DNA from: Saccharomonospora amisosensis
GTDB taxonomy: Bacteria > Actinomycetota > Actinomycetes > Mycobacteriales > Pseudonocardiaceae
Direction of reading: 5' to 3'
DNA length: 64,000 nucleotides
Assembly (NCBI RefSeq): GCF_011761185.1
Contig: NZ_JAAOYM010000001.1
Location: 2,728,001 to 2,792,000, forward strand
Below, piece after piece: positions 8,637-18,077 of this stretch (the stretch's first letter is position 1; every line of letters begins with the position of its first letter). Position numbers and translations under genes: made by a program. The notes below the pieces were generated by a model. The model was not told the origin of the DNA, did not search any database, and saw only the letters and a list, made by a program, of their open reading frames with translations.

Positions 8637-11006
8637 GTGACGACTGCCAGCACGCGGCCAGGGCGCCTGCTGATCGTGTCGGCGAACATGGGCGAGGGCC
8701 ACAACGCCACCGGCCGGGCCCTGCACGAGGTAGCCGAGCGACTGTGGCCGGGCGTCGAGGTGCACTGGGTGGACGTGCTCGACGCCATGGGCCACGGCAC
8801 CGGCCCGGTCTTTCGCAAGGTCTACGCGCTCGGCGTCGAGCGGGTGCCGAAGCTGTACCAGTTCTTCTACGCCTCGCTGTGGCACTACAGGTGGTTCGCG
8901 CGCGCCGCCAAGCGAGTGATCGGCGCATGGAGCGGGCGCAAGCTCGCCCCCGTGCTCGACAGCCTGCGCCCTGATCTGGTGATCTCCACCTACCCGATGG
9001 GCAGCACGGGGCTGGAATGGCTGCGGCGGCATCGCGGTCTCACCGTGCCGACCGGCGCCTGGATCTCCGACTTCGCGCCGCACCCGTCGTGGGTGCACAC
9101 CGGCGTCGACGTGAATCTGGTGATGCACCGGGTCGCGCTGGCACCGGCACGACGGGGAGTTCCCGGCGCACCCGTCGAGGTGTCGGCTCCCCCGGTGCCG
9201 AGCACGTTCCGACCTGGTGACCGCGGGCTGGCCCGCACCACGCTCGGCCTGCCCGCCGACGGCATGGTCGTGCTGGTCTCGTGTGGGTCGCTCGGCTTCG
9301 GCCGCACGGATGAGACCGTCAGGGAGCTGCTGGCCGGGGACGCCGGCGCGTACGTGATCGTCGTGGCGGGGCGCAACGGACGGCTTCGCGACGAACTCAC
9401 CGACCGGTTCGGCGGCGAACCGAGAGTCGACGTGCGCGGCTGGGTACGGGACATGGCCGAGCTGATGCGCGCCGCCGACGTGGTGGTCAGCAACGCCGGT
9501 GGCGCGACCGCGCTGGAGGCGATCGCCTGCGGCCGGGCGCTGCTGCTGCACAACCCGATCGCCGGTCACGGGCAGGCCAACGCGGCGTTGCTGGCCGAAG
9601 CCGGACTCGCAAGGGTGTGCGCTGGCAGCGGCGAGCTGGCCCGCGCGATGAGCGAGTACCGCCGCGACCCCGAGGCGCTGCGCGCGCTGGAGCGCGCCGC
9701 CAACCGGCACGCCACCGGCCACCGTCTCGAGGACGCGCTGCGCTCGCTCGCCGCGGCCGTGCCTACTTCGGGTTCGCGCCCGCTGCCGCCAGGGGACGCG
9801 CTGTTCCTGCACGTCGACACACCCGCCGTGCCGCAGCACGTCGGCACGGTGCTCGTGTTCGAGCCGGGGCCTGAACTGACACGGGAGCAGGTCGCCTCGC
9901 TGCTGGCCGGGGTTCCCGGGGTGGACGGCGTCCTTCGGCGGCCCGGCAGGCTGCGCGGCTCCCGCTGGGTCGGCGGCATGCGGGACCCTGGCGAACTCGC
10001 CGACGAGGTGACCGCCGACGACCTCGCCGCCGAGGTGGACCGGTTCTTCTCCGATCCGCTGGATCATCGGCGCGCCGTCGGCGCGGCGCGCCTCGTCAGC
10101 GGGCTACCCGGCGGGCGCAGGGCGGTGCTGGTGAAGGTGCACCACGCACTCGGCGACGGCATCACGCTGCTGCAGGCGCTGCTGTCCCGAACCGACGACG
10201 CCGCGACGCTGTCGTGGGCGAGCAGGCCGGCGGCACCGCTGCGCGACACCCGGATACGCGCCGACCCGAGGCTGCTGACCCGTGGTCTGTGGCGACTGGC
10301 GCGCGCCGGCCGTGCGCCGGTGACGCCGCTGGACGGGCAGCTCCACACCCCCCGGCGGCGGCACGAACTGTTGCGGCTGCCCGGCAAGCAGGTCCGTGCC
10401 GCCGCCCGCTCGCTCGGGCTGAACCCGACCGAACTGCTGCTCGCACTGTTCGCCGAGGCACTGCACGACACCCCACAACCGTGGCAGTCCGGCCGGTTCC
10501 GGCTGATGGTGCCGTGGTCGTTGCGTGGCACCGAGAACCTGCGAGCGGCCGGCAACCACACCGGGGCCGTGTCGGTGGACCTGCCGATCGGCGCGATGCC
10601 GCTTTCCGGGCGGGCGGACCTGCTGGCACGGGCACTGCGGGAACGCACGGCAGCGGGCGTGCCAGAGGCCGCGCACACGGTCGTGCGCCTGCTGGGCACG
10701 CTGCCACCTCGGTTACACGCCGTGGCTGCGCGGCGGGTGTACCGGCGGGAGTGGTTCAACGCGATCGCGACGGTGATGCCGGGACCACGCAGGCAGGTGC
10801 ACTGGCACGGGGCCGAGTTGTCGGCCGCCTACCCGGTGCTCGCGCTCGCGCCCGGAACCGGCCTGGCGTGGGGTGCGCTGACCTGGGGTCGGTGGATCAC
10901 GCTGTCCTTCACCACGACACCTGCCCTCGCGCCGCTGGTCGAAGGCATCGCCAAACACATGGACGCGGCACTGCGCGACCTGGCCGGTGATCTCGGGGCC
11001 CGATGA
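8637..11006 (+). CDS. Fused MGDG-synthase-type glycosyltransferase and WS/DGAT acyltransferase
   Basis: 789 residues with two enzymes in one chain. Residues 1 to about 370 are a GT28-type glycosyltransferase with an MGDG-synthase N-terminal domain (VSANMGEGHNATGRAL near residue 15) and a nucleotide-sugar-binding half (SNAGGATALEAIACGR). Residues from about 385 to the end are a wax-ester synthase/diacylglycerol acyltransferase: GDALFLHVDTP at its start and the catalytic HHxxxDG motif (HHALGDG) at about 502-508. The likely role is glycosylation and acylation of a membrane lipid or terpenoid. The GTG at 8637 is preferred; an in-frame GTG at 8592 would add 15 residues. The stop overlaps the EamA start by 4 bp. 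Confidence 0.85.
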   Translation: MTTASTRPGRLLIVSANMGEGHNATGRALHEVAERLWPGVEVHWVDVLDAMGHGTGPVFRKVYALGVERVPKLYQFFYASLWHYRWFARAAKRVIGAWSGRKLAPVLDSLRPDLVISTYPMGSTGLEWLRRHRGLTVPTGAWISDFAPHPSWVHTGVDVNLVMHRVALAPARRGVPGAPVEVSAPPVPSTFRPGDRGLARTTLGLPADGMVVLVSCGSLGFGRTDETVRELLAGDAGAYVIVVAGRNGRLRDELTDRFGGEPRVDVRGWVRDMAELMRAADVVVSNAGGATALEAIACGRALLLHNPIAGHGQANAALLAEAGLARVCAGSGELARAMSEYRRDPEALRALERAANRHATGHRLEDALRSLAAAVPTSGSRPLPPGDALFLHVDTPAVPQHVGTVLVFEPGPELTREQVASLLAGVPGVDGVLRRPGRLRGSRWVGGMRDPGELADEVTADDLAAEVDRFFSDPLDHRRAVGAARLVSGLPGGRRAVLVKVHHALGDGITLLQALLSRTDDAATLSWASRPAAPLRDTRIRADPRLLTRGLWRLARAGRAPVTPLDGQLHTPRRRHELLRLPGKQVRAAARSLGLNPTELLLALFAEALHDTPQPWQSGRFRLMVPWSLRGTENLRAAGNHTGAVSVDLPIGAMPLSGRADLLARALRERTAAGVPEAAHTVVRLLGTLPPRLHAVAARRVYRREWFNAIATVMPGPRRQVHWHGAELSAAYPVLALAPGTGLAWGALTWGRWITLSFTTTPALAPLVEGIAKHMDAALRDLAGDLGAR

Positions 11007-11899
11007 GCCACTCCGGCACGCTGTTGTGGGTCGCCGTGCCCGCCGCGGTACTCGCCGCCGCCGCGTTCGGACTGACCAGCGCGCTACAACACCGCGCGGC
11101 ACGCCGGGTACGGGGGGCGGCGACCGTGCAGTGGGGTCTGGTGTTCACGCTGCTGCGGCAACCGCTGTGGCTTGCCTCGCTGCTCGCCAACGGCCTGGGA
11201 ATCGTGCTGCAGTGGCTGGCGCTGAGCACCGCGCCGCTGGTGCTGGTGCAGCCGCTGTTGGTGACGTCGCTGGTGTTCGCGGTGTTGTGCAGCAGTGCCA
11301 TGCGAAGGCAGCGGCCGGACAGCACCGTGCTGTTGGGCGCGGGGTTGTGTGTGGCCGGTCTGGCGGCGTTCTTCCTGCTCGCCCGGCCGCAGCCGGGGGC
11401 GGGCACGCTGACGCTGCCGGAGGTGCTGCCGCTGGCCGCGGCGCTGGCCGCGATCATCGCCGCGAGCCTCGGCGTCGCCGTGCACTACCCGGGCCGGGTG
11501 AAGGTGCTCGCGCTGGCCACCGCGACGGGAGTGCTGTACGGGGTCACCGCCGGGCTGGCCAAGCTCGCGGCGGCCGACCTGCGCCACGGCGTGGTGGCAC
11601 TGCTGGCTGGATGGCACTTCTACGCTGTCGTGGTGTGCGGCGTGACCGGGTTCGTGCTCAGCCAGAACGCCTTCCGTGTCGGCGTGGCGCTCTCGCCCGC
11701 ACTCGCGGTGATCGTCGCGCTCGATCCGCTGGTGAGCATCGGTGTCGGGGCGTTGTGGCTGGGTGAAACGCTACGCGGTGAGCCGCTGGCGGTGGCGGGC
11801 CAGGTCGTCGGCCTGGCTGTCGTCATCGCGGGCATCGCGGTGCTGAGCAGGCGAGCACCGTTCACGGTGAAGGCGGCGCAGAGTTGGGAGGCGGCGTGA
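11003..11899 (+). CDS. DMT/EamA-family transporter
   Basis: 298 residues, almost entirely hydrophobic, with about nine to ten helices in two EamA-like repeats (LVLVQPLLVTSLVFAVL in the first; DPLVSIGVGALWLGETLRG in the second). Proteins of this superfamily export or flip metabolites or lipids. The ATG overlaps the preceding stop (ATGA), so it is translationally coupled to the glycosyltransferase-acyltransferase fusion. A role in moving that enzyme's lipid product or substrate is inference. Confidence 0.85.
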   Translation: MSHSGTLLWVAVPAAVLAAAAFGLTSALQHRAARRVRGAATVQWGLVFTLLRQPLWLASLLANGLGIVLQWLALSTAPLVLVQPLLVTSLVFAVLCSSAMRRQRPDSTVLLGAGLCVAGLAAFFLLARPQPGAGTLTLPEVLPLAAALAAIIAASLGVAVHYPGRVKVLALATATGVLYGVTAGLAKLAAADLRHGVVALLAGWHFYAVVVCGVTGFVLSQNAFRVGVALSPALAVIVALDPLVSIGVGALWLGETLRGEPLAVAGQVVGLAVVIAGIAVLSRRAPFTVKAAQSWEAA

Positions 11900-12636
11900 T
11901 CGGACCTGGTACGACGGCGGTGGTCACCGGTGGCTCATCGGGTATCGGTGCGGCGGCCGCCGAACTGCTCGCGGGCAAGGGCTGCGAGCTGGTGCTGGTC
12001 GGCAGGGACGCCACGGCACTCGCCGAGGTGGCCGACCGCACCGGTGGCCGGGCCTGCGTGGCCGATCTCGCCGACGCCGGTGCCGCCGACAGGGTGCTGC
12101 GACAGGCGGGCGAGGTGGACCTGCTGGTGTGTAACGCGGGGGTCGGCTGGGCGGGCGGGCTCGCGGACATGCCGACCGACGACATCGACCGGCTGGTGCG
12201 GGTCAACCTGCTCGCGCCCGCACAGCTGGTGCGGGCGGCGTTGCCGGGGATGCTGCACCGGGGCAGCGGGCACATCGTGCTGGTGTCGTCGATCGCGGGC
12301 AGCATGGGTGTGGCCGAGGAGGCCGTGTACTCGGCGACCAAGGCGGGGCTGAACATCCTCGCGGCCAGCGTGCGCCACGAGGTCGCGGCGCGTGGTGTTG
12401 GCGTGACGGTCGTGGTGCCGGGGGTGGTGGACACGTCGTTCTTCGACCGCAGGGGCGTGCCCTACCGACGGCGTTCACCCCGCCCGGTTCCCGCGGCCAC
12501 GGTCGCCAGGGCGCTGGTGCGGGCGGTCGAACGCGACCGGGCGGAGGTATTCGTGCCGGGGTGGCTGCGGCTGCCCGCCCGGCTACGCGGTCTCGCGCCC
12601 GCGCTCACCGACGCGATGCAGCGCCGGTTCGGCTGA
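11896..12636 (+). CDS. Short-chain dehydrogenase/reductase
   Basis: 246 residues with classical SDR motifs: TGGSSGIG for NAD(P) binding, NAGVG, a catalytic SSIAG serine and YSATK. The C-terminal PGWLRLPARLRGL tail resembles lipid-linked SDRs. The GTG start lies within the previous stop (GTGA overlap) with GGGAGG upstream; an upstream TTG is rejected. It is the third gene of the coupled unit and would reduce or oxidise a hydroxyl or keto group on an unknown, probably lipid-like substrate. It is convergent with hpnH, 24 bp away. Confidence 0.88.
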   Translation: MIGPGTTAVVTGGSSGIGAAAAELLAGKGCELVLVGRDATALAEVADRTGGRACVADLADAGAADRVLRQAGEVDLLVCNAGVGWAGGLADMPTDDIDRLVRVNLLAPAQLVRAALPGMLHRGSGHIVLVSSIAGSMGVAEEAVYSATKAGLNILAASVRHEVAARGVGVTVVVPGVVDTSFFDRRGVPYRRRSPRPVPAATVARALVRAVERDRAEVFVPGWLRLPARLRGLAPALTDAMQRRFG

Positions 12637-12660
12637 GCCGCGTTCCGGTGCCCGTGCGCG

Positions 12661-13671
12661 TCAGAGACCGCGGGCGGCGCGCACGGACTCCTTCAGCGAG
12701 CCCAAGGTCGCCAGCACCGCCGTCGGCTCGTACCCGCAGTGCGCCATGCAGTTGGCGCAGCGCGGGTCACGGCCTCGGCCGTACTTCTCCCATTCGGTGG
12801 TCTCGACCAGCTCCCGGTAGGTCTTGGTGTAGCCGTCGCTCATCAGGTAGCAGGGCTTCTGCCATCCGAACAGCGAGTACGACGGGATGCCCCACGCCGT
12901 GCACTCGAAGTCCACCTTGCCTTCGAGGAAGTCCAGGAACAGCGGCGAGTGGTTGAGCCGCCAGCGCTTGCGGTTGCCGTTGGCGAACGACTTGCGGAAC
13001 AGTTCCCGGGTCTCCTGCACCCCGAGAAAGTGTTCCTGGTCGGGCGCCTTCTCGTAGGCGTAGGCCGGCGAGATCATCATCTCGTCGACCCGGAGATCGT
13101 CGTTGAGGTAGTCGAGCAGTTCGATGACGGTTTGCGGGGTGTCGGTGTTGAACACGGTCGTGTTGGTCGTCACCCGGAAACCTCGCCGCTTCAACTCCCG
13201 CACGGCCGCCACGACCTCGTCGAAAACGCCTTCCTTGTCCACCGCGGCGTCGTGCCGCTCGCGCAGCCCGTCCACATGGACGGCGAACGCGAAGTACTTG
13301 GAGGGCTTCAGATCCAGCTTGTCGATCTTGCGCCGCAGCAGTGCGGCGTTGGTGCACAGGAAGACGTACTTCTTTCGCTTCACCAACTCGTTGACCATCT
13401 TGTCGATCTCGGGATGCATCAGCGGCTCGCCGCCCGCGATCGACACCATCGGGGCGCCGCACTCCTCGATCGCACCGACCGCCTGTTCCACGGGCATTCG
13501 CTGCTTGAGTACGTTCGCGGGATGCTGGATCTTGCCGCAGCCAGGGCAGCTGAGGTTGCAGGCGAACAGCGGCTCCAACTCCACGATGAGCGGGAACTTC
13601 TCACGTCTCTTCAGCTTCTGCACCAACAGGTAGCGCGCGATACGCAGACTTTGGTGCAACGGCATGTTCAT
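12661..13671 (-). CDS. hpnH: HpnH, adenosyl-hopene transferase (radical SAM)
   Basis: 336 residues. It is a radical SAM enzyme that adds a 5'-deoxyadenosyl group to diploptene, the first step towards C35 extended hopanoids. The cluster motif CNLSCPGC provides Cys38, Cys42 and Cys45, followed by the glycine-rich [13 protein letters not shown]. The C-terminal half has the Cys-rich [16 protein letters not shown] segment typical of HpnH. It is the last gene of the hopanoid operon and overlaps the hpnG-ispH stop by 4 bp (ATGA). With shc upstream and the nucleosidase-like HpnG domain next door, the route to bacteriohopanetetrol-type side chains is well supported. Confidence 0.95.
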   Translation of the reverse strand: MNMPLHQSLRIARYLLVQKLKRREKFPLIVELEPLFACNLSCPGCGKIQHPANVLKQRMPVEQAVGAIEECGAPMVSIAGGEPLMHPEIDKMVNELVKRKKYVFLCTNAALLRRKIDKLDLKPSKYFAFAVHVDGLRERHDAAVDKEGVFDEVVAAVRELKRRGFRVTTNTTVFNTDTPQTVIELLDYLNDDLRVDEMMISPAYAYEKAPDQEHFLGVQETRELFRKSFANGNRKRWRLNHSPLFLDFLEGKVDFECTAWGIPSYSLFGWQKPCYLMSDGYTKTYRELVETTEWEKYGRGRDPRCANCMAHCGYEPTAVLATLGSLKESVRAARGL

Positions 13672-15179
13672 CGGTGCCGCACCTCCTTGGGAAGGCTGAA
13701 GTTCACGGTTTCGGTGGCGGTGGTCCGCTCGGAGACATCCACGGCCCCGAGACCGGAAAGCGCGTCGACGATCTCGTCCACGAGAACCGTCGGCGCGGAG
13801 GCGCCCGCGGAAAGCCCAACCGTTCTCGCGCCTGCCAGCCAGTCGATGTCGATCTCGTGCACGTTGTCGACGAGGTGCGCCTGGGCCCCTTCTCGTTGCG
13901 CGACCTCCACCAGCCGCCGCGAGTTCGAGGAGTTTGCCGAGCCGGCAACGAGCACCACATCGGACTCCCTTGCCACCACGCGTACCGCGTCCTGCCGGTT
14001 CGTGGTGGCGTAGCAGATGTCTTCGGAGCCGGGACCGCGCAGCGAGGGGAACCGCTCCCGCAGCGCCTGTGCGACCCCCTCCGCCTCGTCGAGCGCGAGG
14101 GTGGTCTGCATCAGGTAGGACACCCGCTCCGGGTCCTCCACCTCGAGGTCTGCGACCTCGTCCGCGCTTTGCACGAGCACGGTTCGATCCGGTGCCTCAC
14201 CGAGCGTCCCCTCCACCTCCTCGTGCCCGGCGTGGCCGATGAGGAACACGGTGTCGCCGTCGCGGGCGAACCGCCTGGCCTCACCGTGCACCTTGGACAC
14301 CAACGGGCAGGTGGCGTCGACGACCTCCAGGTTGCGCTGCTTGGCGGCCTCGCGCACGGCAGGTGAGACGCCGTGCGCGGAGAACACCACCGTCGCGTTC
14401 TCCGGCACCTCGTCGAGTTCGTCGACGAACACCGCACCTCGTTGCTCGAGCTCACCGACCACACGGGAGTTGTGCACGATCTGCTTGCGGACGTAGATGG
14501 GTGGTTCGTGCCGCCGCAGCAGCCGCTCGACGATCTCCACGGCGCGCTCCACCCCGGCGCAGAACGAGCGCGGACCGGCCAACAACACCTTGCGGTCGCC
14601 GGTGGCCGCCGCCCACCTGTGCAGCGCGGGGCCCATCGCGCGCAGCGAGGACAGTGCGGCGATCCCACCGGGGACCGTGGCCGGGTGCAGCAGCGACCGA
14701 CTCGGCGTGTCCACAACCGACCGAACCACCGCGGCGGGTCGCGAGCCGATCAGGTCCAGCAGCCGCGCGGACTCCATGTCCACGGCTATCGCACCGTCAG
14801 CGGCGAGCCGGGCGCCTTCCGGCTGCCACACCACGTGGTCGGTCTCGACGATCGGACCGATTCGCACCCGCAGCCCCTGCTTGCGCAGTGCCGAGGCGAG
14901 CAGCGGCGCCGAGCGGCAGTGGTGGGTTCCCTGGGCGGACCTGACCTCGTCGGCCACCACGACATCGCCCGGTCGTAGGTCGTTGACCAGTGCCCCGGCG
15001 ACACCCGCGACGGCCACCGGAGCCTGCGGGTGTCCGCGCAGCGCGGCTTCGACCCGGCCGGACCGCCGGGCGTGCGGCCCCGCCCGCACCACGCAGCCGC
15101 CGCCGAGGCCGCGCCGGACGCTGCTGGCCTCGAGCATCAGCGGCGACACCACCACCATGTCGTCATCCGGTGTGCTCAT
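13668..15179 (-). CDS. Fused HpnG-type phosphorylase and IspH reductase
   Basis: 503 residues. Residues 1 to about 190 form a purine-nucleoside-phosphorylase-like domain of the hopanoid-associated HpnG type ([20 protein letters not shown], then [14 protein letters not shown]), which removes adenine from adenosylhopane. Residues about 195-503 are IspH (HMBPP reductase of the MEP pathway), with the three [4Fe-4S] ligands at Cys207 (RSFCAGV), Cys291 ([11 protein letters not shown]) and Cys389 ([10 protein letters not shown]). The TTNRQ substrate-site segment is intact, so both halves look active. It links isoprenoid supply and hopanoid tailoring in one chain. The ATG lies inside the end of shc (17-bp overlap). 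Confidence 0.93.
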   Translation of the reverse strand: MSTPDDDMVVVSPLMLEASSVRRGLGGGCVVRAGPHARRSGRVEAALRGHPQAPVAVAGVAGALVNDLRPGDVVVADEVRSAQGTHHCRSAPLLASALRKQGLRVRIGPIVETDHVVWQPEGARLAADGAIAVDMESARLLDLIGSRPAAVVRSVVDTPSRSLLHPATVPGGIAALSSLRAMGPALHRWAAATGDRKVLLAGPRSFCAGVERAVEIVERLLRRHEPPIYVRKQIVHNSRVVGELEQRGAVFVDELDEVPENATVVFSAHGVSPAVREAAKQRNLEVVDATCPLVSKVHGEARRFARDGDTVFLIGHAGHEEVEGTLGEAPDRTVLVQSADEVADLEVEDPERVSYLMQTTLALDEAEGVAQALRERFPSLRGPGSEDICYATTNRQDAVRVVARESDVVLVAGSANSSNSRRLVEVAQREGAQAHLVDNVHEIDIDWLAGARTVGLSAGASAPTVLVDEIVDALSGLGAVDVSERTTATETVNFSLPKEVRHR

Positions 15180-17073
15180 GCCTGGTCACCTCCACGTATC
15201 GGCCGAGCGCGGTCAGCGGGAAGACGAGCCGGTACAGGTGGTAGTTGATGTAGAAGTCGCCGGGGAACCCGACGCCGGTGAACTGCGGTTCGTCCCAACC
15301 TCCGTCGGCTCGCTGGGTACGTGCCAGCCAGTCGACACCACGCCGCACCGCCTGCCCGCGCTCCCCGGCGGCGAGCATGGCGAGCAGCGCCCAGGCCGTC
15401 TGCGACGCCGTGGACGTTCCCTTCCCGATCCATGACTTGTCGACGTAGGAGCGCAGGTCCTCGCCCCAGCCGCCGTCGGCGTTCTGGTGCGCCACGAGCC
15501 AGCCGATCGCGGCGCGGACCGCCTTGTGCGTCGGGGGCAGACCGCACGCCACTAAGGCGGGTACCACCGCACCGGTGCCGTACACGTAGTTGGCACCCCA
15601 CCGGCCGAACCAGGACCCGTCGGCTTCCTGGTTGTCCAGCAGCCAGCGCACGCCGCGCCTGGCCTGCTCGGAGTCGGCCAGTCCCCTGGCCGCGAGCATC
15701 TCAACGACATGGGCGGTGACGTCAGCCGAAGGTGGGTCGATCACCGCGCCGAAATCGCAGAACGGCAGCTTTTCGCACAGCGTCTGGGTGTTGTCGGCGT
15801 CGAACGCGCCCCAGCCGCCGTCCGCCGACTGCATCCCGGTCACCCACACGGTGGCGCGCTCGAGCACGGTCGCGAGCCGTCGCGGTTCGGGGTGGTCGAC
15901 CCTGTTCATGGCGAGCACGACCTCGGCCGTGTCGTCGGTGTCGGGATAGTTGTCGTTGGCGAACTCGAACGCCCAGCCGGATGGTTCCAGTCGCGGCCTG
16001 CGTACCCGCCAGTCGCCGTCGGTGCGGATCTCCTCCCGGATGACCCAGTCGGCGGCGCGCAACAGTGCAGGGTCGTCGGCGGGCAGTCCGGAGTCCAGCA
16101 GTGCGGTCAGGGCCAGCGCGGTGTCCCACACCGGCGACTGGCAGGCCTCCAACCGCCTCACCCATCCTTCGTCGGTGTGTTCCCTGATCGTGAAGCCCTC
16201 CAGGCCGTCGAGCGCCTTGCGGATCGCCGGGTGCTCCACGGGGTACCCGCGCAGGTGCAGGGCCAGGATCGAGTACACCCACGGTGGCTGGATTCCTCCC
16301 CAGCCGCCGTCGGCCTCCTGCCGGTCGAGGATCCACCGCTCGGCCCTGGCCAGCGCGATACCGCGCAGCGGCTTCACCGGGAACTTCTCCAACCGGTGCA
16401 GCACGGCGTCGAGACCGTGGAAGGCACCTGCCCAGCTCAGCCACGAGTCCGGCTGGCGGGTTCGCCTGCCCGTGCGCAGCTCACTCACGCTCACCCCGAG
16501 TTCGCGACTCGGCCTGGCCGAACCCACAATCGTCAGCGGCACCACCGTCTGGCGCGCCCAGCACGCCCAGTCGTAGATGTTGAGCGGGAACCAGTCCGGC
16601 AGCAGCATCAGCTCCGGCGGCAGCACCGGCAGGTCGTTCCAGGACCACTCGCCGAACAGCGCGAGCCAGATCCTGGTGAACACCCGCGTGGCCTCCAGCC
16701 CTCCGCTGTCCAGGATGTACTCCCGCGCGCTGCGCAGGTGGGCCGCGTCGGCCGGGTCTCCCGCGAGTCGCAGCGCCGTGTACGCCTCCACCGTGGTGGA
16801 CAGGTCGGCGGGGCCGCCGTAGAAGTTGGCCCAGGTTCCGTCGTCGCGCTGGCAGGAGCGGATCCAGCGCGCGGACTCGGCGGTAATCCGCTCGTCATCG
16901 ACGCCGATGAATCGCCGCAGCAGCAGATCCTCGGCGTCCATGGTCACGTTCGTCTCGAGCTCACCTTTCCACCAGCCCTCCTCGTGCTGCAGCGAAAGGA
17001 GGTACGACCTCGCCCGTTCCACCGTCTCGAGCACCCCGCCGTCCAGCGCGGCTTCGGTGTGGACCTCACTCAT
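15163..17073 (-). CDS. shc: Squalene-hopene cyclase
   Basis: 636 residues, normal for the family. It cyclises squalene to hopene/hopanol at the membrane. The catalytic DxDD motif is DTDD at about residues 378-381, followed by TAEVVLAM. Several QW repeats are visible (Qxxx[51 protein letters not shown]). Its ATG overlaps the prenyl synthase stop by 4 bp, and its 3' end overlaps the next gene by 17 bp, so translation through the operon is coupled. Confidence 0.96.
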   Translation of the reverse strand: MSEVHTEAALDGGVLETVERARSYLLSLQHEEGWWKGELETNVTMDAEDLLLRRFIGVDDERITAESARWIRSCQRDDGTWANFYGGPADLSTTVEAYTALRLAGDPADAAHLRSAREYILDSGGLEATRVFTRIWLALFGEWSWNDLPVLPPELMLLPDWFPLNIYDWACWARQTVVPLTIVGSARPSRELGVSVSELRTGRRTRQPDSWLSWAGAFHGLDAVLHRLEKFPVKPLRGIALARAERWILDRQEADGGWGGIQPPWVYSILALHLRGYPVEHPAIRKALDGLEGFTIREHTDEGWVRRLEACQSPVWDTALALTALLDSGLPADDPALLRAADWVIREEIRTDGDWRVRRPRLEPSGWAFEFANDNYPDTDDTAEVVLAMNRVDHPEPRRLATVLERATVWVTGMQSADGGWGAFDADNTQTLCEKLPFCDFGAVIDPPSADVTAHVVEMLAARGLADSEQARRGVRWLLDNQEADGSWFGRWGANYVYGTGAVVPALVACGLPPTHKAVRAAIGWLVAHQNADGGWGEDLRSYVDKSWIGKGTSTASQTAWALLAMLAAGERGQAVRRGVDWLARTQRADGGWDEPQFTGVGFPGDFYINYHLYRLVFPLTALGRYVEVTRHEHTG

Positions 17074-18077
17074 CGGTCACGCTCCACGATGAACCGGGTG
17101 AGATCGCTCAAGGCGGCGTGGATCGGAGACGGCGCGGCGATCCGGTCGAGGCAGGATCGCGCCTCGACGACATAGTCCTGTGCCCGCTCCCTTGTCCAGG
17201 CGAGCGCCCCGGAACGCTCGATGAGATCAGCCATCGTGCGAAGCTCCTCCTCTGTCGGTGGATGCGATTGCCGGTAGAACTCGCGCAGCGCATCGCCCTC
17301 GCCCGTGCCCGAAGTCAGCGCCGCGACAACGGGAACGGACTTCTTGCGCACCCGCAGGTCCGCCAGCACCGGCTTGCCGGTGATCTCCTGACTTCCCCAG
17401 ATTCCGAGCAGGTCGTCGACGAGCTGGAACGCCATCCCCAGGCAACGGCCGAACTCGGCGAGCAGCTCGGTCTGCACCGGGTCCGCCTTACCGAGCAGGG
17501 CACCGAGTTCGGCGGAACAACGCATCAGTGACGCGGTCTTGCCGTCGGCCATCTCGAGGCATTCGGCGAGGCCGACCTCGACGCGGTGCTCGAAGCCCAC
17601 ATCGGCGCTCTGGCCGTTGATCAGCCGCTGTACCGCCGCGGTGAGGCAGCGGGTGGCAACCGGGTCGGCTGCCCGTTCCAGCGTGTCGACCGCGAGCGTC
17701 AGCAGCGCGTCCCCGGCCAGGATCGCGGCCGGGGTGCCGAACAACCGCCACACGGTGGGACGGTGCCTGCGTTCGAGATCGCCGTCCATCACGTCGTCGT
17801 GCAGCAGCGAGAAGTTGTGCACCAGTTCGACCGCGACCGCGCCCGGTAGCGCGGCCTCCGGCGCGGAGCGCACGGCCTGTGCGGCCAGCAGCGCCAGCGC
17901 GGGCCGCAGCGCCTTGCCTCCGCCGCCGTCGGCGGACTCGCCGTTCTCGTCGGTCCAGCCCAGGTGGTAGCTGACGACCTTGCGCATCGCCGGTTCCAGA
18001 CCGGCCACCGCGTCGCGCAGTGCCGGTTGCACGATCGCGTGGGTGGCTGTGACTTCCGTGGGCAGGGTAGCTGTCAT
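17070..18077 (-). CDS. Polyprenyl diphosphate synthase (hopanoid operon)
   Basis: 335 residues. It is an all-trans prenyl diphosphate synthase with the first Asp-rich motif DDVMDGD and the second as DDLLGIWG, a variant (DDxxG) seen in actinobacterial family members. KALRP supplies the N-terminal diphosphate-binding Lys/Arg. In this operon its expected product is farnesyl diphosphate for squalene synthesis; GGPP cannot be excluded from sequence alone. The ATG at 18077 is chosen because it overlaps the hpnE stop (ATGA); the frame is open upstream, but that part lies inside hpnE. Confidence 0.9.
   Translation of the reverse strand: MTATLPTEVTATHAIVQPALRDAVAGLEPAMRKVVSYHLGWTDENGESADGGGGKALRPALALLAAQAVRSAPEAALPGAVAVELVHNFSLLHDDVMDGDLERRHRPTVWRLFGTPAAILAGDALLTLAVDTLERAADPVATRCLTAAVQRLINGQSADVGFEHRVEVGLAECLEMADGKTASLMRCSAELGALLGKADPVQTELLAEFGRCLGMAFQLVDDLLGIWGSQEITGKPVLADLRVRKKSVPVVAALTSGTGEGDALREFYRQSHPPTEEELRTMADLIERSGALAWTRERAQDYVVEARSCLDRIAAPSPIHAALSDLTRFIVERDR

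Noticed and set aside
8329-8640. 103-codon plus-strand frame
   Set aside because: Poor coding character, no ribosome-binding site, and it ends inside the next gene's start region.
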